A stretch of 64,000 bases of DNA from an uncultured Bacteroidales bacterium (GTDB taxonomy: Bacteria > Bacteroidota > Bacteroidia > Bacteroidales > UBA932). The stretch is from positions 26,385 to 90,384 of the forward strand of contig CAKUYQ010000009.1 in NCBI GenBank assembly GCA_934717185.1. The letters are read 5' to 3'. The position numbers and the translations under genes were made by a program. Numbering within the stretch: position 1 is the first letter of the stretch; every line of letters begins with the position of its first letter. This document shows, piece by piece, positions 9,285-18,319 of the stretch. Below the pieces are notes generated by a model, which worked only from the letters and a program-made list of their open reading frames with translations, made no database searches and was not told where the DNA came from.

Positions 9285-9371
9285 ATGAAAATAGGAATGA
9301 GAACCCCTTCGCTCAAGAAGAGCATCAGTGCCCGCACGACAGATCGGGCAAAGCGAGCTGTCAAGGATTGA
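9285..9371 (+). pseudogene. Fragment resembling a small mobile-element protein
   Basis: Twenty-eight codons starting MKIGMRTPSLKKSISARTT, which I recall as the conserved N-terminus of a short basic protein common in phage-like elements. The usual C-terminal part is replaced by a stop. Assignment from memory only. Confidence 0.35.
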
Positions 9372-9457
9372 CTTTTCGGGTCGGCAAAGCAAGACGGTTG
9401 TGTTTATCAGAAATCACAGGCGGACGGGGAGAAACTTATTGAATTGCATGTTTGCAT

Positions 9458-9993
9458 ATGTTTTGTAGCCTACAAAATAAGGAATTAGAAAGGGAAATCC
9501 GAGAGATGAATCTCAGCGTGCGTGCTGACACTGCAACTGATATAGCCAAGACCATTCCGACATTGGTATTAGAGTTACCTGACGGACAAAAGATAACTTG
9601 AACCATTTTCAACACCAAAGAGCAGCTATTAATAAGGCCGCTATTCGTCATTCCTGATTTAGGTGTCCCATTGTCAAAGTCAGGGGAGTTCAACTTGAAG
9701 TCCAAGACGTACGAACTGAAACAGTTGAAGTCCGAACTTGCCACACTCGACCGCAAGATACAGCTAGAACTTGCACCACCTACGCCCGAAGTTTCCTAAA
9801 AAGGAAATGACGGGCAGCAGATAACACGTCAGGAAGAACAGCCTTCTCAAAAGGTTCATCCAATTGCAGAAAGAATCGTGGTGGCATCAAACTCTCAATA
9901 TAACAATATCATATTGGGACAAAGGAAATCGACTTCATATAATCAACTCCCATCTGGTAAATCCAGCTTTGACTTTTTAACAAGGGAGGGATG
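9458..9993 (+). pseudogene. Decayed open frame with two in-frame stops, unidentified
   Basis: One frame runs from the ATG at 9458 to a stop at 9991-9993, interrupted only by a TGA near 9598 and a TAA near 9797. The reading is protein-like (IPTLVLELPDGQKIT, a KLKQLKSELATLDRKIQL-type coiled coil, and a terminal QLPSGKSSFDFL). It resembles a mobilisation or accessory protein tail, but I cannot name the family. The steady frame across two stops suggests recent inactivation. Confidence 0.4.
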
Positions 9994-10041
9994 AAGCATC
10001 CATTTGTCCCCCTTTATTTTATCTATCTAAACATTGATTAT

Positions 10042-11244
10042 ATGGCTTCAATAAAAGTAAAATTCCGTCCTTCAACTGTCTCAGAACATGAGGGCACAAT
10101 CTATTACCAAATTATTCACGAGAGAAAAGTACGGCAACTTCTCTCTGATTACAAAGTGTTCCGCAACGAATGGGATAATAACCGGTCAATGGTTACTACG
10201 ACCCATAATAGTGAACGGAGGGCATTTATCCTATCTATCCGCGAACGTATTCGTTGGGATGTGGAACGGCTTGGAAAGATCAACAAAAAGTTTGATACCA
10301 ATGGCTTGTCATATACTGCCGAAGATGTGATTGACGAGTTCAAACGATATGCACATGAATATTCTCTATTCAATTTTATGGAGGGGATCATTGATAAACT
10401 GAAACAGAACGGTAAAATCAGGACTGCTGAAACTTATAAGGTCACCCTTAATAGCTTCAAGAAGTTCCGCAATGATGAGGATATTATGCTTGATTGCATC
10501 AACTCTGAGATAATGGAAACCTATGAGGCGTGGCATCATAATCGAGGAGTAGCACCTAATACCATCTCATTTTACACCCGGATACTTCGGGCTGTCTATA
10601 ACCGTGCGGTTGAGAATGATATTATCGAAAATCGCAATCCATTCAAGCACGTCTATACTGGCATTGATAAAACAGTAAAACGTGCATTGCCGTTGTCTGT
10701 CATAAAGAAAATCAAAGCTTTGGATTTGTCATCGGTTCCGGCATTGAACTTCGCCCGCGATATGTTCCTGATGAGCTTCTATCTCCGAGGCATGAGTTTC
10801 ATAGATATGGCATTTCTTAAAAAGACAGATCTTAAAAATGGCTACATTACCTATCGACGTCACAAAACCGGACAAAGGTTGACAATTGAATGGACAAAGG
10901 AAATGCAGATGATCATTGATAGATACCAGGAAAACAGTTCCGGTTACCTGTTGCCGATAATACGTAAAGCTGAAACAAACGAACGATGCACCTATCATAA
11001 TGTAGGATACAACATCAACTATAATTTGAAGAAGATTGCTTCGATGGTCGGTGTCACAATTCCCCTTACTCTTCATGTTGCGAGACACAGTTGGGCTTCT
11101 GCTGCCAAAGCAAAGGGGATTCCCATAAGTGTAATCAGTGAAGGAATGGGACATGACTCAGAAGCCACGACCCAAATATATCTTGCCAGCCTTGACGCTT
11201 CTATCGTTGACAAAGCTAACTCGCTTATCCTCAAAAGCCTGTAA
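10042..11244 (+). CDS. Tyrosine recombinase, probable invertase of the adjacent segment
   Basis: Start set at 10042 (MASIKVKFRP), where this family begins; an upstream in-frame ATG at 9991 adds 17 unlikely residues. 400 aa with the Bacteroidales arm-binding, SAM-like and catalytic domains. Catalytic residues seen: R249 (YLRGMSF), K275 (RRHKTG), H345 and R348 (HVARHSW), H371 (GHDS), Y380 (IYLAS), so it is probably active. Enzymes of this size encoded next to inverted-repeat promoters act as local DNA invertases in Bacteroides (Tsr type; established). An invertible segment starts 50 bp downstream, followed by a large same-strand cluster. It could instead be the integrase of a lost element. Confidence 0.85.
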   Translation: MASIKVKFRPSTVSEHEGTIYYQIIHERKVRQLLSDYKVFRNEWDNNRSMVTTTHNSERRAFILSIRERIRWDVERLGKINKKFDTNGLSYTAEDVIDEFKRYAHEYSLFNFMEGIIDKLKQNGKIRTAETYKVTLNSFKKFRNDEDIMLDCINSEIMETYEAWHHNRGVAPNTISFYTRILRAVYNRAVENDIIENRNPFKHVYTGIDKTVKRALPLSVIKKIKALDLSSVPALNFARDMFLMSFYLRGMSFIDMAFLKKTDLKNGYITYRRHKTGQRLTIEWTKEMQMIIDRYQENSSGYLLPIIRKAETNERCTYHNVGYNINYNLKKIASMVGVTIPLTLHVARHSWASAAKAKGIPISVISEGMGHDSEATTQIYLASLDASIVDKANSLILKSL

Positions 11245-11294
11245 CGTCTGCCCCTTTTGCCCATTGTGGTGATTGGGGCATTTGTTTAGCAATC

Positions 11295-11517
11295 ATCCAA
11301 ATCTCTTGGATAGAGATGACTTAGCCGTATGCAAAGGTATGAAAAATATTTGAGAAACAGGTATTTATTGAGTAAAAAGATACTTGCACAATGAAATTGA
11401 TGTGTTTTTTTTGAATGATAATCAAAATTTTATTTAGCAACATCTTTGAGTGAAGAATGGTAAATCGTTATGTATTAAGTCATCAGCTCTTATCCAAATC
11501 TCTATCCAAGAGATGAC
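11295..11517. promoter_or_regulatory. Invertible segment with recombinase sites at both ends
   Basis: Site 1 (11295-11320) and site 2 (11492-11517) each hold ATCTCT and AGAGAT arms around a 5-nt spacer: TGGAT in site 1, ATCCA in site 2. The 17-bp cores (11301-11317, 11498-11514) are exact inverted copies, so recombination would flip the ~180 bp between them. The outer arms are direct copies, meaning the present sites are hybrids: flipping would give two perfectly symmetric sites. Inside, the only exact -7 box I find is TACCTTTG on the minus strand (11332-11339), pointing away from the gene cluster. No clear -33 box lies 19-21 nt upstream of it. After inversion it would sit near 11476-11483, ~70 bp before the ATG at 11551. 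The gene-free stretch 11245-11550 holds nothing else. Confidence 0.75.
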
Positions 11518-11550
11518 AGCATAAACTGGTTAATTAAAAGTAAGAATATA

Positions 11551-12909
11551 ATGACATTTGGTGTAAAAATACAATCATGTACTAAAATAGCATTGGGAGT
11601 CATCATAGCTAGTGTCTCATTCGTGTCATGTAAAAGGGACAATGTCCCATATGATACAAAACATATAGCTGAATTTCATGAGCTTTCTCATAATACTGAG
11701 ACAATAGGACTTTCAAATGACAAGCTAGCACTATATGTAGATTATTCTAATTGTATCGCCAAAGGCATGGATTCTCCATTTTATCAAAAAATGGTTTCTC
11801 CCTTAACTGCTGCCACTAAAGAATATTGGTCTATCAAAGGTGAGGCCATAAACCATGAAACAGGAAATACTTATCAGTTACTTAACAATGTAACAGAAGT
11901 TAATTATGCAGCTATTGATAAGGCTATAGAGCAAATGGCGAACCGAAACGGAGAGTCGGTTATGTTGACTGACGGCGAACTTTTCACCAAAACAGCCACT
12001 AAAAATAATCCAAATAATCCCTATATGCATGAGGCTTTTAAGAAATGGTTGATAAAAGAGCATGATATTCATATTATTGCAGAACCATTCCAAGAGTTCT
12101 ATCATGGAAAAAACTACAATAAGAAAAGGTTTTATATTATTTTTACAGACGATAGAATTCAGGGAAATATTTATGATAGAATCAAAGAAATTGTAAATAT
12201 GGAACAATTTCCACAAGTGGACGAGTTTCATTTGAGTGGCAACTATCCTTGGGCAATTCCTGAAAAAGGCAATATCTCTATCCCTAATGAAATTGTAGCG
12301 GCTGAGATTTCCCCATTTGGGACATTTGAAATTCAGGATTGGCAAGTAAATTGGAAAAATATCATCAACCTTATCGTGAATGCATATGACGATAACGGCA
12401 ATCCCCTTCCCAATGGAGAAAAACTTATCGGTGGACTGAAAATCAATAAGAATGCTTTTGGCTGCTATCGCATATCCGACATTGATGTAATGGTTACAAA
12501 CATCAATGACGAATATTATAATCTTTATAATGCCATTGAAGCCCAAGAAAAACCTGAAAAAATCAACAATGCAGGATTTACCATAGAAAATTTTCTGATT
12601 GTTGATAAAGATGAATTTAAGAAACATGGTTTAGCGGACATCTATTTCGATATCAATAACTTTGCACCGAATGAAGATTTGACGGGTAAGCCATACAACT
12701 ATTTCCGAATAGATATTGTGATTAAAAATCTTGAAAATATACTTGACAACAGTATTGATATTTTCAATTTTGATTCTATAACCAGTGATGAGCAGACCAA
12801 TATATCCATTTCCGAAAGTTTGAAGAATTGCGCCTTTGATCCAGATCTTATCAATCTGCTTAAAGGTAAAATACTATATAGTATATATGTTAAATCTGAT
12901 AAATATTAA
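11551..12909 (+). CDS. Large lipoprotein, first gene of the cytoskeleton-like cluster
   Basis: 452 aa, family not recognised. N-terminal signal with lipobox FVSC (Cys27), so it should be lipidated and envelope-anchored. The rest is soluble, rich in Asn, Ile and Glu, with no repeats I can detect and a folded-protein pattern of aromatics throughout. It opens the cluster directly after the invertible segment; no exact -7 box lies between site 2 and its ATG, so transcription probably depends on the segment. The next gene starts 5 bp after its stop. It could be the surface or periplasmic sensor/effector of the system (inference). Confidence 0.75.
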   Translation: MTFGVKIQSCTKIALGVIIASVSFVSCKRDNVPYDTKHIAEFHELSHNTETIGLSNDKLALYVDYSNCIAKGMDSPFYQKMVSPLTAATKEYWSIKGEAINHETGNTYQLLNNVTEVNYAAIDKAIEQMANRNGESVMLTDGELFTKTATKNNPNNPYMHEAFKKWLIKEHDIHIIAEPFQEFYHGKNYNKKRFYIIFTDDRIQGNIYDRIKEIVNMEQFPQVDEFHLSGNYPWAIPEKGNISIPNEIVAAEISPFGTFEIQDWQVNWKNIINLIVNAYDDNGNPLPNGEKLIGGLKINKNAFGCYRISDIDVMVTNINDEYYNLYNAIEAQEKPEKINNAGFTIENFLIVDKDEFKKHGLADIYFDINNFAPNEDLTGKPYNYFRIDIVIKNLENILDNSIDIFNFDSITSDEQTNISISESLKNCAFDPDLINLLKGKILYSIYVKSDKY

Positions 12910-12914
12910 ATTTT

Positions 12915-13301
12915 ATGAATACAGTTATTAGAACCCTGCCTCAGATTCAGCAGGCTCAAGCAGACGCTTGGGTCTATGGAGCGATTGTTACCATACTTGC
13001 TCTTGCTATAGCTATCTTGATTGCTTTTCTTATCAATTGGAGATCAGACCGCAAGGACTATATTACACGTCGCATCTGGTTCGTAGTTATCGGTATTGTT
13101 GCTCCTTTAGGTTATTGGCTTTATAATATGCAGGTTATAGTTCCGACTATCCAGAATGCTGGATTTCAGAATATGTTCAAGGAAACGAATCTTTATGTAT
13201 TATTGACATCGGTAGGAGGTTATTTTATTGTCGGAGTTCTTTTAATGCTCTGCTTTAGAAATTCCAAATTAGGTTCTATTCTTGGCAGAAAAAAAGACTA
13301 A
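12915..13301 (+). CDS. Small membrane protein, three predicted TM segments
   Basis: 128 aa. Hydrophobic stretches at about 20-41, 55-72 and 93-113, with charged loops (NWRSDRKDY; basic C-terminal tail). No family recognised. It sits 5 bp after the lipoprotein and 5 bp before the tubulin-like gene, so all three should be co-expressed. The likely role is a membrane anchor or docking site for the cytosolic filament-type proteins (inference from context). Confidence 0.75.
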   Translation: MNTVIRTLPQIQQAQADAWVYGAIVTILALAIAILIAFLINWRSDRKDYITRRIWFVVIGIVAPLGYWLYNMQVIVPTIQNAGFQNMFKETNLYVLLTSVGGYFIVGVLLMLCFRNSKLGSILGRKKD

Positions 13302-13306
13302 TAATT

Positions 13307-14914
13307 ATGGCAAAGCAGTATTTCGTACTTGGTATAGGTGGCACTGGCATGAGATGTATCGAGAGCTTGATACACTTATGTGCTATGGGAATGTTTGATG
13401 ATACGGACATTCACTTACTTGCGCTTGACACGGATAAGAATAATGGTAACTTTGGCAGACTGAAGGAGTTAAAAGAAACTTATGTAAATGCGAAAGGTTT
13501 ACAAATTGCAAATCGTGTTGCCCATAAAGATACATTCTTCTCAGCGAACATCAAATATTATGAGTTTTCACCTAATTATGAGACCAAGAGCACATTTAAG
13601 GAAGTGTTTAATTATGGTGACACTCAATACAACCACCGAGAAGAAACAGATCTTGCGGACTTAGTTTTAGACCGAAATGTAGAAGAGTTCAATCTACAGC
13701 ATGGTTATCGTGCACAGACTCATCTTGGCTCTATGATGATGTATCAGTCTATCATTGAGGCCGCTCAGTCAAAACAGCAAAGTGCGTTAAAAGATTTTGT
13801 CAGTGCCTTAATAACTGAAACTACATCTGGAAAGGCAAAGGTCTTTATTCTTGGGTCTGTATTTGGAGGAACTGGAGCATCCTCAATACCCATTATCCCA
13901 CAAGCTCTTACGAGAGCTGCAGAAATAATCAGTAATGGGAGTGCCGACATTCTTAAAAACGCATATTTTGGTTCAACTCTTCTAACAGCTTATTTTAATT
14001 TTAATCTACCTGACGCCGTACAGTTGAACCAACAAAAAGTTATTGCGACCAGTGATAAGTTTGCACTTAATTCACAAGTTGCAATGATGTTTTATGATGA
14101 TGACGCTACCGTTAGGAGTATCTATCAGCGTTTCTATATGATGGGAACAAATGGGCTTAATTGGAATCCAATGCAGAGTGCAAGCAAAAATGCGAATAAG
14201 ACACTAACTGGAGGTGCATCTCAGAAAAATGATTCTCATTATATCGAGTTACTCGCTGCTTGTGCAGCTATGGATTTTCTGAATAGTAATGAAGATACGC
14301 TTCAAGAAGATAAAAACAATTATAAAACAGAATATCTGTATCGCGCTGTTGATGATAATGATAAGTTCGATTTCCAAGATTTTGTAGGTAAAGATCGACA
14401 AACTGAGTTTGCAAAAAAACTTGGATGCCTTGTTGCTTTTGCTCTGTTTAACAATGGCAATGATGATTTTGTTGAAAAGGCACGGTCTGGCGAGGATAAA
14501 GAAATTGTTGGCTTTGAAGAAATAGATCTTTCTCAGGTTAAATATCTAAAAGATTATTTCCGACTGTTTTTTGCTCGTATGATCGAAGATGGTTCTTTGG
14601 AAGAAGGATGGCTTCGTCAGTTACATCGTTCCGCCGGAGGTGGAGATAAGTTTCTTCTTAATTCCAAACTTTTTGCACCTCAAACCAAGAAAGAACTCAT
14701 GAAACTCGATTGGAATAAGAATCTTTACCGAAATGAAGGCATCGGCAAAGATAATAAATACTCAACTGGGTTAATTGGTAGCAAGTTTAATAGCTTTAAG
14801 AAAATGTTCTTGCAGGAACTACACAACGATAGTAGTAAAGGTATTACAAATCATGGCGAACAATTATATAAACTTATCTACGATACACTAACGAAACTTT
14901 ATAATTTCAACTAA
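13307..14914 (+). CDS. Tubulin/FtsZ-superfamily GTPase-like protein
   Basis: 535 aa. The N-terminus has the Rossmann glycine loop VLGIGGTGMRCIESL (~7-21) and, at ~184-193, VFGGTGASSIP, the position and form of the tubulin signature GGTGSG. An LLALDTD segment after the first strand-helix unit also fits the fold. It is longer than FtsZ and lacks FtsZ's C-terminal peptide, so it belongs with the divergent tubulin-like families (Tubulin_2 type). Non-FtsZ tubulin families have been proposed to drive membrane remodelling in bacteria (established as prediction). It is packed between a membrane protein and an actin/Hsp70-fold ATPase. GTP binding and polymerisation are inferred, not shown. Confidence 0.7.
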   Translation: MAKQYFVLGIGGTGMRCIESLIHLCAMGMFDDTDIHLLALDTDKNNGNFGRLKELKETYVNAKGLQIANRVAHKDTFFSANIKYYEFSPNYETKSTFKEVFNYGDTQYNHREETDLADLVLDRNVEEFNLQHGYRAQTHLGSMMMYQSIIEAAQSKQQSALKDFVSALITETTSGKAKVFILGSVFGGTGASSIPIIPQALTRAAEIISNGSADILKNAYFGSTLLTAYFNFNLPDAVQLNQQKVIATSDKFALNSQVAMMFYDDDATVRSIYQRFYMMGTNGLNWNPMQSASKNANKTLTGGASQKNDSHYIELLAACAAMDFLNSNEDTLQEDKNNYKTEYLYRAVDDNDKFDFQDFVGKDRQTEFAKKLGCLVAFALFNNGNDDFVEKARSGEDKEIVGFEEIDLSQVKYLKDYFRLFFARMIEDGSLEEGWLRQLHRSAGGGDKFLLNSKLFAPQTKKELMKLDWNKNLYRNEGIGKDNKYSTGLIGSKFNSFKKMFLQELHNDSSKGITNHGEQLYKLIYDTLTKLYNFN

Positions 14915-14926
14915 TATATATAGGAT

Positions 14927-17900
14927 ATGTCAAAAGCACTTCTAATACAGAGTTACACAACTCTAACTACCAGTATACAGGGTGACTGGAATGCATTGAA
15001 TATGGCTAATTCCTATATTCAAGGTATCCAAACTGGCGACATTCTGAGCAGTGTCAATGCCCAAACTTTGAATGCCCTAATTTCAGGTGTCCCTTCTCCT
15101 TGGGCAAGAGCTAAGCTATTTAAATATGCCCTTGATACAATTAACAATCCCAATCCGAATATCGACAATGGCGGATTGTTGAATTTCTATCAGATATTGC
15201 ATGGAGAATGGCGTGGCTTATTAGCGACAATTGCTTTATATCCTGATAGAATCAAATTCTCAGCCCCTGTTTATATGAACGTCAAAGGTGACGATTATGA
15301 TATTGCATCTGCTTTTGGGCGAATGTTGTTTGATGACAAGGATATTTGGTGCAACCAATTGGATCTTGCGAAGAATCCGGATGCTCAGCCATTCATTCAT
15401 TTAATATATTATCGTAACCAACTTGTTGGAGGCACATCTCCTCTTACTGGTGTTTTTACAGGAGTAAATTATACTAATTTAGGTGATTCTGCTTCTGATA
15501 TTAAATGGTATAGAAATGGTAAGTTTGGAGACCCAACTCGTTATCTCACTTCTCAGCAACTTCAAAAGGTTTATCTTTTTATAAAGAATCTAAATCAGAA
15601 TCTTGCTCATTTTGAGGGGATGATAAACTCTTATCGTAACGGGAAAAAGCTCATTGCCTTATCTGGTTTTAAGGGTATGGCGAGAGATTGGGAAAACGAG
15701 CTTGCAAAAAAAGGAAACAACTTACGAAAGGTGGGACCTGTGGCACGATATGGCTCACTACAACCACCCTTTATGGGATTGTTCAAAAGCGATGTTCCCG
15801 TATATCTAAAACCTGATTTCACCTTTACTTATGTAAATGATGGAGACTATCAAACTATTGGAGACATACAAGAACTCCTCAGTTCAGATGAATATGTTGT
15901 CGGATGGATTGAGCCTCAAGCTCAGCGTCCGAAACTTTCTGATGCTCCCGTTTACTATATCCAAGTAAAAGATATTGAAACAGGAGATATTGCATACTTT
16001 AGTGTACCTCTTTCCGAAAAGGGAATTGATATATTTAAGAATAAACTTGACACAATTTTGGAATATGGGGGCAATGCCAACACAAAACTAACCGCACATA
16101 TTACTGATTCTGGAATGCTCTCTGTTTCTTTTGTCGTGGAAATTGACGGTGAAAGCGTAACGCTTAATGATCGTGAATACAAGATTCAATGGGTTCAAAA
16201 TCAGGGGAAAGTTATTGCTTGGCCTAATTTTGTTTCCGAAAAGTGGAATAAGTATTATCTTTTCTCTGAATATACAGATGGAGATACAGAACAGTTCTTC
16301 CCAATTTTTAAGATTGGTGGAGAAATTGTTAAAACCATAGATGGTAACTTTCTTACTTCAAGATATGCTCAGACTCCAGAAGAAGAAAAACGTGTTGATG
16401 TTAAGCAATTAGCAACTTATCCTTCAGGGCAAAGTGATAATCTGCCTAAATACAATATCATATCATCCAATAAACCGATGTGCGGATTGTCTGCAATAGT
16501 AAAAATTGCAGGTAAAAATATGGGTGCCGGTTATTTGATGTTACGCCAAGACCTTATTAGAGATTTGACAACAGTGGGAACGAATAGTGAAGCAGCTGTG
16601 GGAATTGACTTTGGCAGTAACAATACTTGTATGTATTATAATACACCGAGCCGAGGAACAAATCCTATTGTTTTCGGGAACTATCGTGCTGTTCTTGTTG
16701 GAAGAGAGAATAATAATCCGAAGGCAATAGCCGAGAATAACGAACTTCTTTTCTTTACTAATTTCCCTTCTGAAAATGGACAGTTAAAATCTTGGCTTCA
16801 TGAACATGATTCTCGTTATGTTGGAGCGAATCAGTCTTCAGAAGTTGCAGGTGGCGTTCCTGTAAATCGCCCGAATGTAAGAGTACAGGAGATGAATGAA
16901 TTTGAGATTAAAACACAGGCAGGAATACTCCATTACAATATGAAGTGGCTTGATGATGATAAAGGACGAGAAAAAAAACGAGCCTTTTTGAAATCAGTTT
17001 GGCTTCAGGCATGTGCGTTCCTTTACACAAACAGAATTCATCCTGAAGAAGTTTATTGGAGTTATCCCGGATCAATGATGAATTCTGACCGAGATGAACT
17101 AGAAGGTATTTTTGAGGATCTTTGCAAGATTACTCCTTTTGGACACAAGCCCGAATTAGCGAATAAACTATTCACCGAAGCCGAGGCCGTATGCAGTTAT
17201 GCTATGTCACAAGAATTTGGCTTAAATAGTAGTAATATGTTTCTTGGTATTGACGTAGGAGGCAGTACAAGTGATATTCTTCTCATTGCAAAGAATTCAC
17301 AGAATAACAACAGATACTCTTTGTTCAGAGAGAGTTCTGTACGGCTTGCTGCTGGGGTATTCTTTGATGCTGTAAAAAAATCCGAACAATATCGACAGGC
17401 TCTTGTTGATTTTCACGAAGGGCATGACACAGCTGTGTATGTGGAAAATATTAAAGAAATTATAGATCATCCGGATAAAGCGCCATATTATCTTAATAGT
17501 ATTTTTGACCAGCTTAAGGATCAAAATGATTATGATGCTTTCTATGCTTCTTTAAGTTCAAATGCAAAATTTGTATTCACTATACCTGCTTACGTGTGTG
17601 GATTGCTTTTGTTCTATTCGGGTATGCTGATAGGAAAAACAATCAAGCTTAATGGATTGAAGAATATCGACCGTGTTGAACTTATGCCATTTGGCAAAGG
17701 TGGCAGATTGTTCCACTGGCTTCGCCATGCGTCAAGCACACGTACTACGAATGAATATTATAATAAGTGTGTCAATGCTGGACTTCAATTGATAATTCCA
17801 GATAAAACTATTAGTGTCAAGTATCATGAAGAAATAGAGAATGACAACAAAACAGAAGTTGCTCGCGGTCTTTGTGAAAACAATGAACTTGCCATTGTTG

Positions 17901-18307
17901 ACGGTCTAAACGATTGTGATATATGCGGTGAAACTGGTGTACACTTTATTAAAGATGGTAAAAAACATTTAATTGCACCTGATGATGAAATTAGCGGTGA
18001 ACAATTCTCTGACGATATGAGCTATTTTGATTTTTCAGGAGTTCAAAACTTTGAGAAATTCATGGATATATTCATCAAATTCGTGAGCAAAGATACAAAG
18101 TTATATCAGAGAGCAGAGGATTCTTTAAGAGACGAAATTAGTGAGCTGCCCACTCGTATAATCTCGTTCTGCACAAACGATCAAGAATACAAGAAAGCTT
18201 CTAAAAATAAAAAAAATGGCGAAGGTTTTCATTACCATCAACCCATTATTATTGCAGAAGGAGCATGTTTCTTAAAGTCACTCATTTCTAAAGTCTTCAA
18301 TCAGTAA
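14927..18307 (+). CDS. Large actin/Hsp70-fold ATPase, SrfB-like
   Basis: 1126 aa. Residues 1-550 are a region I do not recognise. An actin/Hsp70 ATPase core follows: phosphate-1 GIDFGSNNTCMYYN (~558-571), phosphate-2 LGIDVGGSTSDILLI (~773-787) and an adenosine-like motif MPFGKGGRLFHWL (~918-930). Near the end a CDIC...H cluster could bind metal. The size and core position resemble the virulence-factor SrfB family. Unlike DnaK there is no substrate-binding beta-sandwich or C-terminal lid. It lies 12 bp after the tubulin-like gene and 12 bp before a second Hsp70-like gene, which suggests one cytosolic complex. Confidence 0.7.
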   Translation: MSKALLIQSYTTLTTSIQGDWNALNMANSYIQGIQTGDILSSVNAQTLNALISGVPSPWARAKLFKYALDTINNPNPNIDNGGLLNFYQILHGEWRGLLATIALYPDRIKFSAPVYMNVKGDDYDIASAFGRMLFDDKDIWCNQLDLAKNPDAQPFIHLIYYRNQLVGGTSPLTGVFTGVNYTNLGDSASDIKWYRNGKFGDPTRYLTSQQLQKVYLFIKNLNQNLAHFEGMINSYRNGKKLIALSGFKGMARDWENELAKKGNNLRKVGPVARYGSLQPPFMGLFKSDVPVYLKPDFTFTYVNDGDYQTIGDIQELLSSDEYVVGWIEPQAQRPKLSDAPVYYIQVKDIETGDIAYFSVPLSEKGIDIFKNKLDTILEYGGNANTKLTAHITDSGMLSVSFVVEIDGESVTLNDREYKIQWVQNQGKVIAWPNFVSEKWNKYYLFSEYTDGDTEQFFPIFKIGGEIVKTIDGNFLTSRYAQTPEEEKRVDVKQLATYPSGQSDNLPKYNIISSNKPMCGLSAIVKIAGKNMGAGYLMLRQDLIRDLTTVGTNSEAAVGIDFGSNNTCMYYNTPSRGTNPIVFGNYRAVLVGRENNNPKAIAENNELLFFTNFPSENGQLKSWLHEHDSRYVGANQSSEVAGGVPVNRPNVRVQEMNEFEIKTQAGILHYNMKWLDDDKGREKKRAFLKSVWLQACAFLYTNRIHPEEVYWSYPGSMMNSDRDELEGIFEDLCKITPFGHKPELANKLFTEAEAVCSYAMSQEFGLNSSNMFLGIDVGGSTSDILLIAKNSQNNNRYSLFRESSVRLAAGVFFDAVKKSEQYRQALVDFHEGHDTAVYVENIKEIIDHPDKAPYYLNSIFDQLKDQNDYDAFYASLSSNAKFVFTIPAYVCGLLLFYSGMLIGKTIKLNGLKNIDRVELMPFGKGGRLFHWLRHASSTRTTNEYYNKCVNAGLQLIIPDKTISVKYHEEIENDNKTEVARGLCENNELAIVDGLNDCDICGETGVHFIKDGKKHLIAPDDEISGEQFSDDMSYFDFSGVQNFEKFMDIFIKFVSKDTKLYQRAEDSLRDEISELPTRIISFCTNDQEYKKASKNKKNGEGFHYHQPIIIAEGACFLKSLISKVFNQ

Positions 18308-18319
18308 CAATAGTAATTT

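Noticed and set aside
9260..9442. 60-codon frame overlapping the mobile-element fragment
   Set aside because: The neighbouring frame from 9285 matches a family start better; this one is low-complexity and shifted.
11295..11517. Reading the two repeats as attL/attR of a tiny integrated element
   Set aside because: The 17-bp cores are inverted rather than direct and the span holds no gene; DNA inversion explains the geometry better.
11878..12627. 249-codon minus-strand frame opposite the large lipoprotein gene
   Set aside because: AT-rich shadow with Ile/Phe bias. The plus-strand frame has a signal peptide, lipobox and operon spacing.
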